Source: an uncultured Lachnospiraceae bacterium
Lineage (GTDB): Bacteria > Bacillota > Clostridia > Lachnospirales > Lachnospiraceae
Assembly: GCA_910585295.1 (NCBI GenBank)
Contig: CAJUDE010000004.1
Location: 27,112 to 91,111 of the forward strand
Length of the DNA stretch: 64,000 nucleotides
Direction: 5' to 3'
Shown here: in pieces, positions 42,331 to 49,895 of the stretch
How positions within the stretch are numbered: position 1 is the stretch's first letter
Layout: the number at the start of each line of letters is the position of its first letter
The notes under the pieces: generated by a model
Databases searched by the model: none
Seen by the model: the letters and a program-made list of their open reading frames with translations, nothing else
What the model was told of the DNA's origin: nothing
Made by a program: the position numbers and the translations under genes

Positions 42331-44517
42331 TTACCTTGCCCCAGCCAGGTTTTTCATGCCCCAAAACCGCTTTTCCTTATTTGGGCGAAAAAGCAGGTAA
42401 AGAAAGCCTGCAATCAGAGCCAAAGCCACTGCCGTGCCAACCCCGAATACCCCAAGGGTAACCCAGGTCCCAATCTGGTAAATGCAAAGCGCCGCCACAT
42501 ACGCCAGGGAGCATTGGTAGCCAATTGCAAACCAGAACCATTTGATATTGTTCATCTCCCGCTTAATCGCCCCCATTGCCGCAAAACATGGCGCGCACAG
42601 CAAGTTAAATACCATAAAGGAATATGCCGCAACTGCCGTCATGGAGCCGGCAAGCATGCCCCAAATTTCCTGGCCATCTTCCGCTACTTGCGCATACCCA
42701 AAGAGGACGCCAAAGGAACCGATTACATTCTCTTTTGCCACTAGCCCGGTGATTGCTGCAACTGCAGATTTCCAATCGCCCCAGCCAAGGGGGATGAACA
42801 GCCATGCAAACGCATTTCCAAGCATTGCAAGGATGCTGTTATCAATTTCCATCTGGTCCAACATACGGAATTGCCCGTCCACCCAGCCAAAATATGTAGT
42901 AAACCAAATGAAAATAGTTGACAGCAGTATCACCGTCCCTGCCTTCTTAATAAAAGACCAGCCCCTTTCCCACATGCTCCTTGCCACATTCCCAACCGTA
43001 GGCATATGGTAAGCTGGAAGCTCCATCACAAAAGGCGCCGGGCCGCCTGCAAACATTTTTGTTTTCTTTAGTATAATGCCAGAGCAAACCACCGCTGCAA
43101 TCCCTACAAAAAACGCGCTCCAGGAAACCCACCATGCGTTCCCAAAAAATGCCCCGGAAATCAACGCGATAATCGGCAGCTTAGCGCCACAGGGAATAAA
43201 CGTGGTGGTCATAACCGTCATTTTACGGTCCCTGTCATTTTCAATCGTACGGGAAGCCATAATCCCTGGCACGCCGCAGCCAGTCCCAATCAGCATAGGG
43301 ATAAAGGATTTTCCTGAAAGCCCAAATTTACGGAAAATACGGTCCATAATAAACGCAACCCTAGCCATATACCCGCAGGCTTCTAAAAATGCCAGGAATA
43401 AAAACAGCACAAGCATCTGCGGCACAAACCCTAATACCGCGCCTACCCCAGACACAATCCCATCTACAATCAGCCCCTGCAGCCAGGCGGCGCACCCGGC
43501 CGCTTCCAATCCGTTGGAAAATAATTCCGGGATTGCCGGCACATGGAGGCTTTCTATGCCAAACAAATTCCATCCCTCCCCAAATACGCCGTCGTTCACC
43601 CAGTCGGTAGCCCAGGCTCCCACCGTAGTTACTGAAACATAATAGACAAGCGCCATAGCCGCTGCAAAAATAGGCAGCGCCAAAATCCGGTTAGTGACGA
43701 TTTTATCAATTTTATCCGATATGGTAACTTTTTCTTTCTTTCGCCTGGCGCAGCAATCTTCAATAATGGAAGAGAGATATACATACCGCTCATTTGTGAT
43801 AATGCTCTCCACATCGTCATCCATTTCTTTTTCTAATGCTTCCACTTCCGACGTTACATCAGGGACATGGCCCATCTGCGCCTTAATTTCCTTATCCCCT
43901 TCCAACAGCTTAATGGCAAAAAAACGCCTTTGCCCCTGCAAAACCTCAGCCCCTAGCTTATCTTCCACTGCGCCCAATATCCCCTCCAGGATTGGGGAAA
44001 ATTTATGGGCGGCTTCCCAACTTTCCTGACTCCTTGCAGCCTCCAGCGCCCGCTTTGCCGCCGCTTCCACCCCATCCCCTTTCAAGGCGGAGATTTCCAC
44101 CACAGGGCATCCTAACTTTTCACTAAGCTTTTGCATATCTATCTTATCGCCATTTTTTATAACCAGGTCCATCATATTGACAGCCAAGACCACCGGTATC
44201 CCCAGTTCCATCAATTGGGTGGACAAGTACAGGTTCCGCTCTAAATTAGTCCCATCCACAATATTTAAAATAGCGTCGGGGCGTTCTGCAATCAAGTAAT
44301 TCCTGGCAACCACCTCTTCCAATGTATAGGGGGACAGGGAATAAATCCCTGGCAAATCCAGAACCAGCACATCCTTATGCCCCTTTAGCTTTCCCTCTTT
44401 TTTCTCAACAGTAACGCCTGGCCAGTTCCCCACAAACTGGTTGGAACCTGTCAGCGCATTAAATAATGTCGTTTTCCCACAATTTGGGTTCCCTGCTAGT
44501 GCAATTTTTATTGACAT
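42331..44517 (-). CDS. feoB: Ferrous iron transport protein B (FeoB)
   Basis: 728-residue GTPase-coupled Fe(II) transporter. The N-terminal G domain has GNPNCGKTTLFNAL (G1, residue 9), DLPGIYSLSPYTLEE (G3), NMMD (G4) and a SALKG G5. A helical GDI-like spacer is followed by the membrane part with two Gate motifs (MLIGTGCGVPGIMASRT; GVLFGYA region) and about ten helices. The N-terminal G1 Gly-Asn-Pro starts immediately after MSIKIAL. It is the third gene after two feoA genes. Confidence 0.96.
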   Translation of the reverse strand: MSIKIALAGNPNCGKTTLFNALTGSNQFVGNWPGVTVEKKEGKLKGHKDVLVLDLPGIYSLSPYTLEEVVARNYLIAERPDAILNIVDGTNLERNLYLSTQLMELGIPVVLAVNMMDLVIKNGDKIDMQKLSEKLGCPVVEISALKGDGVEAAAKRALEAARSQESWEAAHKFSPILEGILGAVEDKLGAEVLQGQRRFFAIKLLEGDKEIKAQMGHVPDVTSEVEALEKEMDDDVESIITNERYVYLSSIIEDCCARRKKEKVTISDKIDKIVTNRILALPIFAAAMALVYYVSVTTVGAWATDWVNDGVFGEGWNLFGIESLHVPAIPELFSNGLEAAGCAAWLQGLIVDGIVSGVGAVLGFVPQMLVLFLFLAFLEACGYMARVAFIMDRIFRKFGLSGKSFIPMLIGTGCGVPGIMASRTIENDRDRKMTVMTTTFIPCGAKLPIIALISGAFFGNAWWVSWSAFFVGIAAVVCSGIILKKTKMFAGGPAPFVMELPAYHMPTVGNVARSMWERGWSFIKKAGTVILLSTIFIWFTTYFGWVDGQFRMLDQMEIDNSILAMLGNAFAWLFIPLGWGDWKSAVAAITGLVAKENVIGSFGVLFGYAQVAEDGQEIWGMLAGSMTAVAAYSFMVFNLLCAPCFAAMGAIKREMNNIKWFWFAIGYQCSLAYVAALCIYQIGTWVTLGVFGVGTAVALALIAGFLYLLFRPNKEKRFWGMKNLAGAR

Positions 44518-44584
44518 CCTACAACTCCTATCCGCCTATTGGCATTTTTGTCGGCCTATGCCCCATTTTTCGTGCAGCCAATCA

Positions 44585-44806
44585 TTATTCTACTTCTACC
44601 ATTTCTGCATCTGCCTTGCGCAGGGACAGCTCATAGCCCCGTACCGTCACCTCCACCGGATCTCCCAAGGGCGCAACCTTTTTCACAAACACATCCACGC
44701 CCTTGGTAATGCCCATATCCATGATGCGCCGCTTTATTGCCCCTTCCCCATGCAATTTCCTGACTTTCACTGTTTCCCCACATGAAATCTGCCTTAATGT
44801 CCTCAT
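44585..44806 (-). CDS. feoA: FeoA domain protein (second copy)
   Basis: 73-residue SH3-like FeoA protein: MRTLRQISCGETVKVRKL, then IKRRIMDMGITKGVDVFVKKVAPLGDPVEVTVRGYELSLRK, the canonical core. It lies 67 bp before feoB and 20 bp after the first feoA; expected to act at the cytoplasmic face of FeoB. Confidence 0.93.
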   Translation of the reverse strand: MRTLRQISCGETVKVRKLHGEGAIKRRIMDMGITKGVDVFVKKVAPLGDPVEVTVRGYELSLRKADAEMVEVE

Positions 44807-44826
44807 ACAATTCCCTTTCCGTCATT

Positions 44827-45042
44827 TTATACCATGATTTTATTTGCCATCTCTTTGTTGACGGCGACCCTTGACCCCTTCACATCCACAATCATGCTGC
44901 CGCTTATCTTTGACACAATGGCCACCTGGCTTCCCGCCACAAAGCCCAAGTTCTCCAAAAACCTCCTGGTTTCTTCTTTGCCGCCAACTTTTTTAATTGT
45001 GTTAATTTCTCCAGCCTTTGCCATTGTTAAAGGCATTCCCAT
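44827..45042 (-). CDS. feoA: FeoA domain protein (first copy)
   Basis: About 71 residues with GKEETRRFLENLGFVAGSQVAIVSKISGSMIVDVKGSRVAVNKEMANKI. It resembles the second FeoA only at the fold level, so this is not a recent duplication. The ATG at 45042 is preferred over the overlapping GTG at 45045, since AAGGGAAG precedes both. First gene of the feoA-feoA-feoB operon. Confidence 0.9.
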   Translation of the reverse strand: MGMPLTMAKAGEINTIKKVGGKEETRRFLENLGFVAGSQVAIVSKISGSMIVDVKGSRVAVNKEMANKIMV

Positions 45043-45060
45043 CACTTCTTCCCTTCTTTA

Positions 45061-45124
45061 TTTGATAATGAATATCATTTCCTTTTACATCGGTTAGTAT
45101 ATACTAATTATAGTTTGTTGTCAA
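45061..45124 (-). promoter_or_regulatory. feo promoter with metal-regulator operators
   Basis: TTGACA (45124-45119), 17-bp spacer, TATACT (45101-45096) on the minus strand. The perfect palindrome TTAGTATATACTAA (45094-45107) covers the -10 box, fitting a DtxR/MntR-type operator. Just downstream, TGATAATGAATATCATT (45063-45079) resembles a Fur-box arrangement of hexamers. The divergent regulator gene starts about 200 bp away. Confidence 0.68.
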
Positions 45125-45328
45125 TAACTTTATTGGAAAATTTTTTCAAATATTCTCTTAGATATCTACAACAGCCATGCGCCAAGATCTTCCCCTTGCT
45201 ATTTTCCTTTTTATTCCTTATACTAAAATTATTTGGAAATCTATTCCCACCATCTGCAGGCCAAACTTTGTGGGAGAAGCAATTTTCAAATACATCCTAT
45301 TTTTGTATCCTGCAAAGGGGGTTAATTT

Positions 45329-45703
45329 ATGAAGAGCAATGAATCTGCTGAAAATTATTTAGAAACGGTCCTAATCCTAAGCCAGAAACTTCCCGTTGTC
45401 CGTTCCATAGACATAGCGGCAGAGCTTGGATTTAAAAAGCCTAGTGTCAGCGTGGCAATGAAACACCTGCGTGAAAAAGGCCATATTGCTGTTTCTGGCG
45501 CAGGTTATATCACTTTAACAGAATCTGGGAAAGAAATTGCAGAGATGATTTATGAACGCCATAATTTCCTATCTGGCTGGCTGATAAGCCTAGGCGTGGA
45601 CAAAAAAATTGCGGCAGAAGACGCCTGCCGCATAGAACATGTCATAAGCTGCGAAAGTTTCGCGGCCATAAAAAAAGCGGTGGCACAAGATTTTTCCACC
45701 TAA
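45329..45703 (+). CDS. DtxR/MntR family metal-dependent regulator
   Basis: 124 residues with an N-terminal winged helix (NYLETVLILSQKLPVVRSIDIA then KPSVSVAMKHLREKGHI) and a dimerisation/metal domain (AEMIYERHNFLSGWLISLGV and AEDACRIEHVISCESF). No C-terminal SH3 domain, as in MntR. Metal ligands typical of the family (His in RH, Glu-Asp-Ala-Cys, Glu-His) are present. It is divergent from feoA-feoA-feoB and is the likely binder of the palindrome over their -10 box. Confidence 0.9.
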   Translation: MKSNESAENYLETVLILSQKLPVVRSIDIAAELGFKKPSVSVAMKHLREKGHIAVSGAGYITLTESGKEIAEMIYERHNFLSGWLISLGVDKKIAAEDACRIEHVISCESFAAIKKAVAQDFST

Positions 45704-45720
45704 GCTAGATAACAATATGC

Positions 45721-45752
45721 AATAAGGGCAGTTCTTTAGAACTGCCCTTATT
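45721..45752. terminator. Bidirectional terminator
   Basis: AATAAGGGCAGTTCT / AGAACTGCCCTTATT, a near-perfect stem between the convergent DtxR-type and secreted-protein genes. Confidence 0.85.
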
Positions 45753-45762
45753 GCGCTTTCAC

Positions 45763-48144
45763 TTACTTTTTGGTTTTCACAGATTTTACTTTTGACCATC
45801 CAGAATAGACCTTTGTGTCCTTGCCGTTCCACTTTACAACCTTATAAGTCCGTATCCTGACATAGTATTTTTTCTTAGCTTTTCGCTTAGAAACTATTTT
45901 TGTTGTTGTCCTGCTGCTGTTTATAGTTGCGGCTTTTGTGGATTTTTTCGGGAATTTTTTGCTTGTGGAATACTGTATCTGATATCCCGTGATTTGGCTA
46001 TTCTGCCTTTTCCAGCTAACCGCAAATCCTTTTTTCTTCGCCTTAATCTTGCTTATGCCCGTTCCTTTTGGCTCGATAACAAATGTCTTTTTTTGAATGC
46101 CGCTATAATTTCCGATAAAACGGACAGTCGCTGTGGCATACCCTACATGGATATTATTTTGGTACGCCACTTGGTATTGATTGCTGCCTATCACCTTGCC
46201 AGCCCTGTCTAATACCTTCACCTTTGGTTTCCTGCTTTTTCCATTATAAGCCAGCCTGTCAGCGGAAAGCTCCACTTTCTGAATCTGGTAAATTTTTTGC
46301 TGTTCCGCCACTTGGCCGCAGCTACACTTTTTCATCTTTATGCCATCTTTTTGGAACGTCGCCCGTTCCAATATGCTCTCATACTTATGGGCATGTGCTG
46401 GGGGCCGCTCCGATGGTTTGTTTTCCTCTACTGGCGGGGTTACCGTTGGCTGTGGTGTTGGGCTTACCCCTGGTGTTGGTGTCGGCTTCGGTGTTGGGCT
46501 TACCTCTGGCATCGGTGTCGGCTTCGGTGTTGGGCTTACCTCTGGCGTCGGTGTCGGCTCCGGTGTTGGGCTTACCTCTGGCGTCGGTGTCGGCTCCGGT
46601 GTTGGGCTTACCCCTGGCGTCGGTGTCGGCTCCGGTGTTGGGCTTACCCCTGGCGTCGGTGTTGGCTCCGGCGTTGGGCTTACCTCTGGCGTTGGTGTTG
46701 GCTCCGGCGTTGGGCTTACCTCTGGCGTTGGTGTTGGGCTTACCTCTGGCGTTGGTGTCGGCTCCGGCGTTGGGCTTACCCCTGGTGTTGGTGTCGGCTC
46801 TGGCGTCGGGCTTACCTCTGGCGTTGGTGTCGGCTGTGGCGTTGGGCTTACCTCTGGCGTTGGCGTCGGGCTTACCTCTGGCGTTGGCTCCGGCACTGGT
46901 GGTTTCTCTTCTTCTGGCTCCACATAATCTTCTTTCCAGCATGGAATCCATGCGCCATCACGATAATTCAAACGGTACCCATCATCAAAATATTTTTCTG
47001 CCAGTACAAAATTACGGTACACTGCATTTGCAGGGTTTGCCTTGATATACTGCCTGTTTGCCAAAATTGCCCCTGGCATCAGATGATGGTTTGTCTGAAA
47101 TTGCGTAGTCCCTGTAACTTTCCCATGGATCACCACGCTCCCGCTCTGGTTAAGGACCAGGACGCCCCGTTTCTCCCCTGGGTCGCTTACACCAGTAAAA
47201 TCACCTGTGACCTGCACCTGGCTTGCCTCTTTTGTATTCAGGCAGCCTCCATTTTTCAATGTGGCATTGTGAAGCGTTGTGCTTTTCAAAGCCATGACTG
47301 CCCCATCTGCAACCACAACATTCCCAATATTTTCCAATTGCGCACTTGGCATTTCGCAGCCCTGCAAGGTCAGAACTGTATTCTCATTCCCAACATACTG
47401 GTTTGCCTTTGCATATTTATTGGCGCTTCCTGAAACAATAATTTCCGCCTGGCTGTTCATGCTGGTATCAACGGCATCCCGAACAGCCGCCTTAACATCC
47501 ATGCGCAGCGTTGCTGCCCCAGTATATGGGACGTCTTTATGAACCCCAGGCCCATGCCCCATATATATGCCCTGAATATTGGTCTTGTCATTTGAATTCT
47601 GAATTGTCAATGACGCATTGTCCCCAACTTCTGTATTGGGATACCCACCGGCATAAATTGTCGGCAAAAGCTCCTCTTCCGTCCCCCCGAACGGACCCAA
47701 ATTTGCGCCCCCTTCCAGATATGTCTTCACATTATCAAGGGTTAGGCTATGCCCTGCCAGATAAATCTCCCGATGCGGGACGCTCCCCAAAGCATCGCTG
47801 GACTCCAGGGTCAGTTCTATATCCCGGAACGTAACATTGTCGCCTGCCAGTTGAAGCGGGCATCGGCAATTTAAAATGCTGCCAGCAGTCCCTTGTATCG
47901 TAGTGCCTCCAGGAATGGTTACTGGAAGCATCCTGCCTGATTCCTCCGCTTTATTCCCAATCGTAATTAGCCCATTTACGGTAATCACGCTTTTCCCCTG
48001 GTTCAAGGCATCCTGAAACTCACTTGGCGAAGTGACTATGGCCTCATCTTGTGACCCGTGCGCTATCATAGGGCTTTGCACCACCCCAAGGAACATTGCA
48101 GCTATCAATAACACACTTAGTTTCTTCCTTATCCCTTCTCCCAT
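45763..48144 (-). CDS. Secreted repeat protein with beta-helix-like N-terminus and Pro/Thr linker
   Basis: 793 residues. Signal peptide at 1-30 (KKLSVLLIAAMFLGVV, cleavage near AHG-SQ). About 35-395 resembles a right-handed beta-helix/pectate-lyase-like fold (FQDALNQGKSVITVNGLITIG, TIPGGTTIQG, NVTFRDIELTL), although catalytic lyase residues were not identified. About 410-568 is a PTPEVSPTPEPT repeat. The C-terminus has two beta-sandwich-type modules, the last like fibronectin III with a Lys-rich surface. No LPxTG. It may bind cell wall or host glycans; role not known. Confidence 0.75.
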   Translation of the reverse strand: MGEGIRKKLSVLLIAAMFLGVVQSPMIAHGSQDEAIVTSPSEFQDALNQGKSVITVNGLITIGNKAEESGRMLPVTIPGGTTIQGTAGSILNCRCPLQLAGDNVTFRDIELTLESSDALGSVPHREIYLAGHSLTLDNVKTYLEGGANLGPFGGTEEELLPTIYAGGYPNTEVGDNASLTIQNSNDKTNIQGIYMGHGPGVHKDVPYTGAATLRMDVKAAVRDAVDTSMNSQAEIIVSGSANKYAKANQYVGNENTVLTLQGCEMPSAQLENIGNVVVADGAVMALKSTTLHNATLKNGGCLNTKEASQVQVTGDFTGVSDPGEKRGVLVLNQSGSVVIHGKVTGTTQFQTNHHLMPGAILANRQYIKANPANAVYRNFVLAEKYFDDGYRLNYRDGAWIPCWKEDYVEPEEEKPPVPEPTPEVSPTPTPEVSPTPQPTPTPEVSPTPEPTPTPGVSPTPEPTPTPEVSPTPTPEVSPTPEPTPTPEVSPTPEPTPTPGVSPTPEPTPTPGVSPTPEPTPTPEVSPTPEPTPTPEVSPTPKPTPMPEVSPTPKPTPTPGVSPTPQPTVTPPVEENKPSERPPAHAHKYESILERATFQKDGIKMKKCSCGQVAEQQKIYQIQKVELSADRLAYNGKSRKPKVKVLDRAGKVIGSNQYQVAYQNNIHVGYATATVRFIGNYSGIQKKTFVIEPKGTGISKIKAKKKGFAVSWKRQNSQITGYQIQYSTSKKFPKKSTKAATINSSRTTTKIVSKRKAKKKYYVRIRTYKVVKWNGKDTKVYSGWSKVKSVKTKK
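46440..46905. repeat. Tandem 30-36-bp repeat coding the Pro/Thr linker
   Basis: About 13 imperfect units such as GGCTTACCTCTGGCGT, each encoding PTPxVSPTP or PEPTPTP in the minus frame. Units differ mainly by silent T/C changes and by loss of 12 bp, a pattern expected from slippage; length variation between strains is likely. Confidence 0.85.
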
Positions 48145-48173
48145 TTACTTCTCCTTTCCTTAATAATACTTAT

Positions 48174-48457
48174 AGGTAATTGTGAAACTACCAAATTATC
48201 GAAATTTCATATACAATTACTACATTTCTATTGAAATATTTTCATCTTACAAAAGCCCGAAATGCTAGGCGCGCCAAGCATTCCAGCAAGCCTCTGGCTG
48301 CAAAGCCCCATGTTCAGCAAAGGCTTCCATGGGTCCTTTGAGTCTTGCTTCCATGGCGCTAACATGCATTCCTTGCCTTTTGTATGAGAAAATATTTCTT
48401 TTCAAAGTTTTTAAATTGTATATGAAATTCATCAAATTATTGAGTTTCGCAATTACC
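48174..48457. mobile_element. MITE-like element, copy 2
   Basis: 284 bp with terminal inverted repeats AGGTAATTGTGAAAC / GTTTCGCAATTACCT extending inward through TTTCATATACAATT. It is flanked on both sides by the 13-bp direct repeat TAATAATACTTAT (48161-48173, 48458-48470). The right-hand direct repeat supplies the stop codon of the gene at 48467. The element fills the whole leader of the secreted-protein gene, whose promoter must lie in or beyond it. Confidence 0.72.
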
Positions 48458-48466
48458 TAATAATAC

Positions 48467-49870
48467 TTATGCATGGGGGATATTGGTGTGTTCCGATATC
48501 TCCCTGTTAATTGTACATAAATCTTCCACCGACAGCCCATGGATATCCCCATGCCCGGTAATCCGTGCAAACGTCCGCAATTCTTCCGCAGAGCATTTCA
48601 AATAATTTGCCACCCTTTTGGAAGCTGCATCCACCTTAAGCCGCCCCCTCAGCTCAGGGTCCTGGGTCGCTATGCCAACAGGGCACATCCCAGTCCCGCA
48701 AATCCGGTATTGCTGGCATGCTGCCGCAACCATGGCAGCAGAGGCAATGGCTATAGCATCCGCCCCCATTGCGATTGCTTTTGCAAAATCTGCCGACACC
48801 CTAAGCCCTCCAGTAATCACCAATTGGGCCTTAGAATGCACAGAATCCAAATATTTCCTTGCGCGGTAAAGGGCAAAAACTGTTGGCACGCTTGTGGCGT
48901 CACGGATTATGGCGGGAGATGCGCCTGTCGCCCCTCCCCTTCCATCTATCGTAATGAAATCAGGCTCCGCAAACACGCAATATTCCAAATCTTTTTCAAT
49001 ACGCCCTGCGGCTATCTTTATGCCAATGGGCCGCCCCTCACTGCGCTCGCGCAGCTCACTTACAAGTTTTTTCAAATCCTCTTTTGTGTCAATCCCCGGA
49101 AATTTAGAAGGGCTGATAATATCCTTCCCCTGCGGCTTGTTGCGGATTTCGGCAATTTCCGGCGTCACCTTATTTCCAGGGAGATGCCCGCCCATGCCAG
49201 GTTTCGTTCCCTGCCCAATCTTTATTTCAATGGCGTCCGATGATTTTAAGTTTTCATCTGTCACGCTGTACAGGTTAGGTACATATTCAAATATGTATTT
49301 ATGGGCAGCCGCTTTCTCTTCAGGCAAAATACCGCCCTCCCCGCTGCACATTGCCGTCTTTGCCATAGCGCTCCCTTTAGAAAGCGCAATTTTTGTCTCT
49401 TTGGAAAGCGCCCCAAAGGACATATGGGAAATATAGACTGGCATGTCAAGCACCATTGGCTTTTTCGCATATTTCCCAATCACAGTCTGCAGGGAAACTT
49501 CTGCATGCTCTTCCAATGGCGGCGGGTTTAACTGCGCCCCCAGCACCAGGATATCGTCCCAATTTGGCATGTCATGCTGGGTCCCCATCGCTTCAATCGC
49601 AGAGTTCCCTGTTACTGCCATAGCATGGATCTCTCCCATATAGCGGTAATTGCCGTCCGTTTTCCTTGTCTCCTTGGGATAGCTCAAATCTGAATTTTCA
49701 GGCCCTGATTCCTGGGAAACCCCTGCCTCCTCCTGCTGCCCCTCGGAAGGCGCAAGCTCAAATTTTTCCACAGGCTGTTTGCATAAAGGGCATTCTGTCA
49801 ACTCTGAAAAAGCCTTTCCCTGCTCCTTTTCATCAAATACATAACCACAGACGCTACATTTGTACACCAT
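48467..49870 (-). CDS. Rubredoxin-like domain fused to a glutamate-synthase-type FMN domain
   Basis: About 467 residues. The first 50 hold two CxxC pairs (YKCSVCGYVFDE, ECPLCKQPVE), a rubredoxin-like metal site. From about 90 the protein follows the GltB central/FMN-binding domain: VYISHMSFGALSKETKIALSKG, GEGGILPEE, KIGQGTKPGMGGHLPG, TIDGRGGATGASP, and the cluster-type CxxxxxCPVGIATQDP. It lacks the glutaminase domain of full GltB. AGGAGG precedes the ATG at 49870. Such proteins are called glutamate synthase-related; the donor amine and product are uncertain. Confidence 0.82.
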   Translation of the reverse strand: MVYKCSVCGYVFDEKEQGKAFSELTECPLCKQPVEKFELAPSEGQQEEAGVSQESGPENSDLSYPKETRKTDGNYRYMGEIHAMAVTGNSAIEAMGTQHDMPNWDDILVLGAQLNPPPLEEHAEVSLQTVIGKYAKKPMVLDMPVYISHMSFGALSKETKIALSKGSAMAKTAMCSGEGGILPEEKAAAHKYIFEYVPNLYSVTDENLKSSDAIEIKIGQGTKPGMGGHLPGNKVTPEIAEIRNKPQGKDIISPSKFPGIDTKEDLKKLVSELRERSEGRPIGIKIAAGRIEKDLEYCVFAEPDFITIDGRGGATGASPAIIRDATSVPTVFALYRARKYLDSVHSKAQLVITGGLRVSADFAKAIAMGADAIAIASAAMVAAACQQYRICGTGMCPVGIATQDPELRGRLKVDAASKRVANYLKCSAEELRTFARITGHGDIHGLSVEDLCTINREISEHTNIPHA

Positions 49871-49895
49871 AGCAATACCTCCTCTTTTTAACATA

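Noticed and set aside
46297..47433. Long plus-strand frames opposite the Pro/Thr repeat of the secreted protein
   Set aside because: They arise from the tandem repeat read on the other strand; no ribosome site and highly repetitive Trp/Arg/Leu composition.
45763..48144. Calling the secreted protein a pectate lyase
   Set aside because: The fold-like beta-helix pattern is present, but the catalytic Ca-binding acidic residues and Arg of lyases could not be located.
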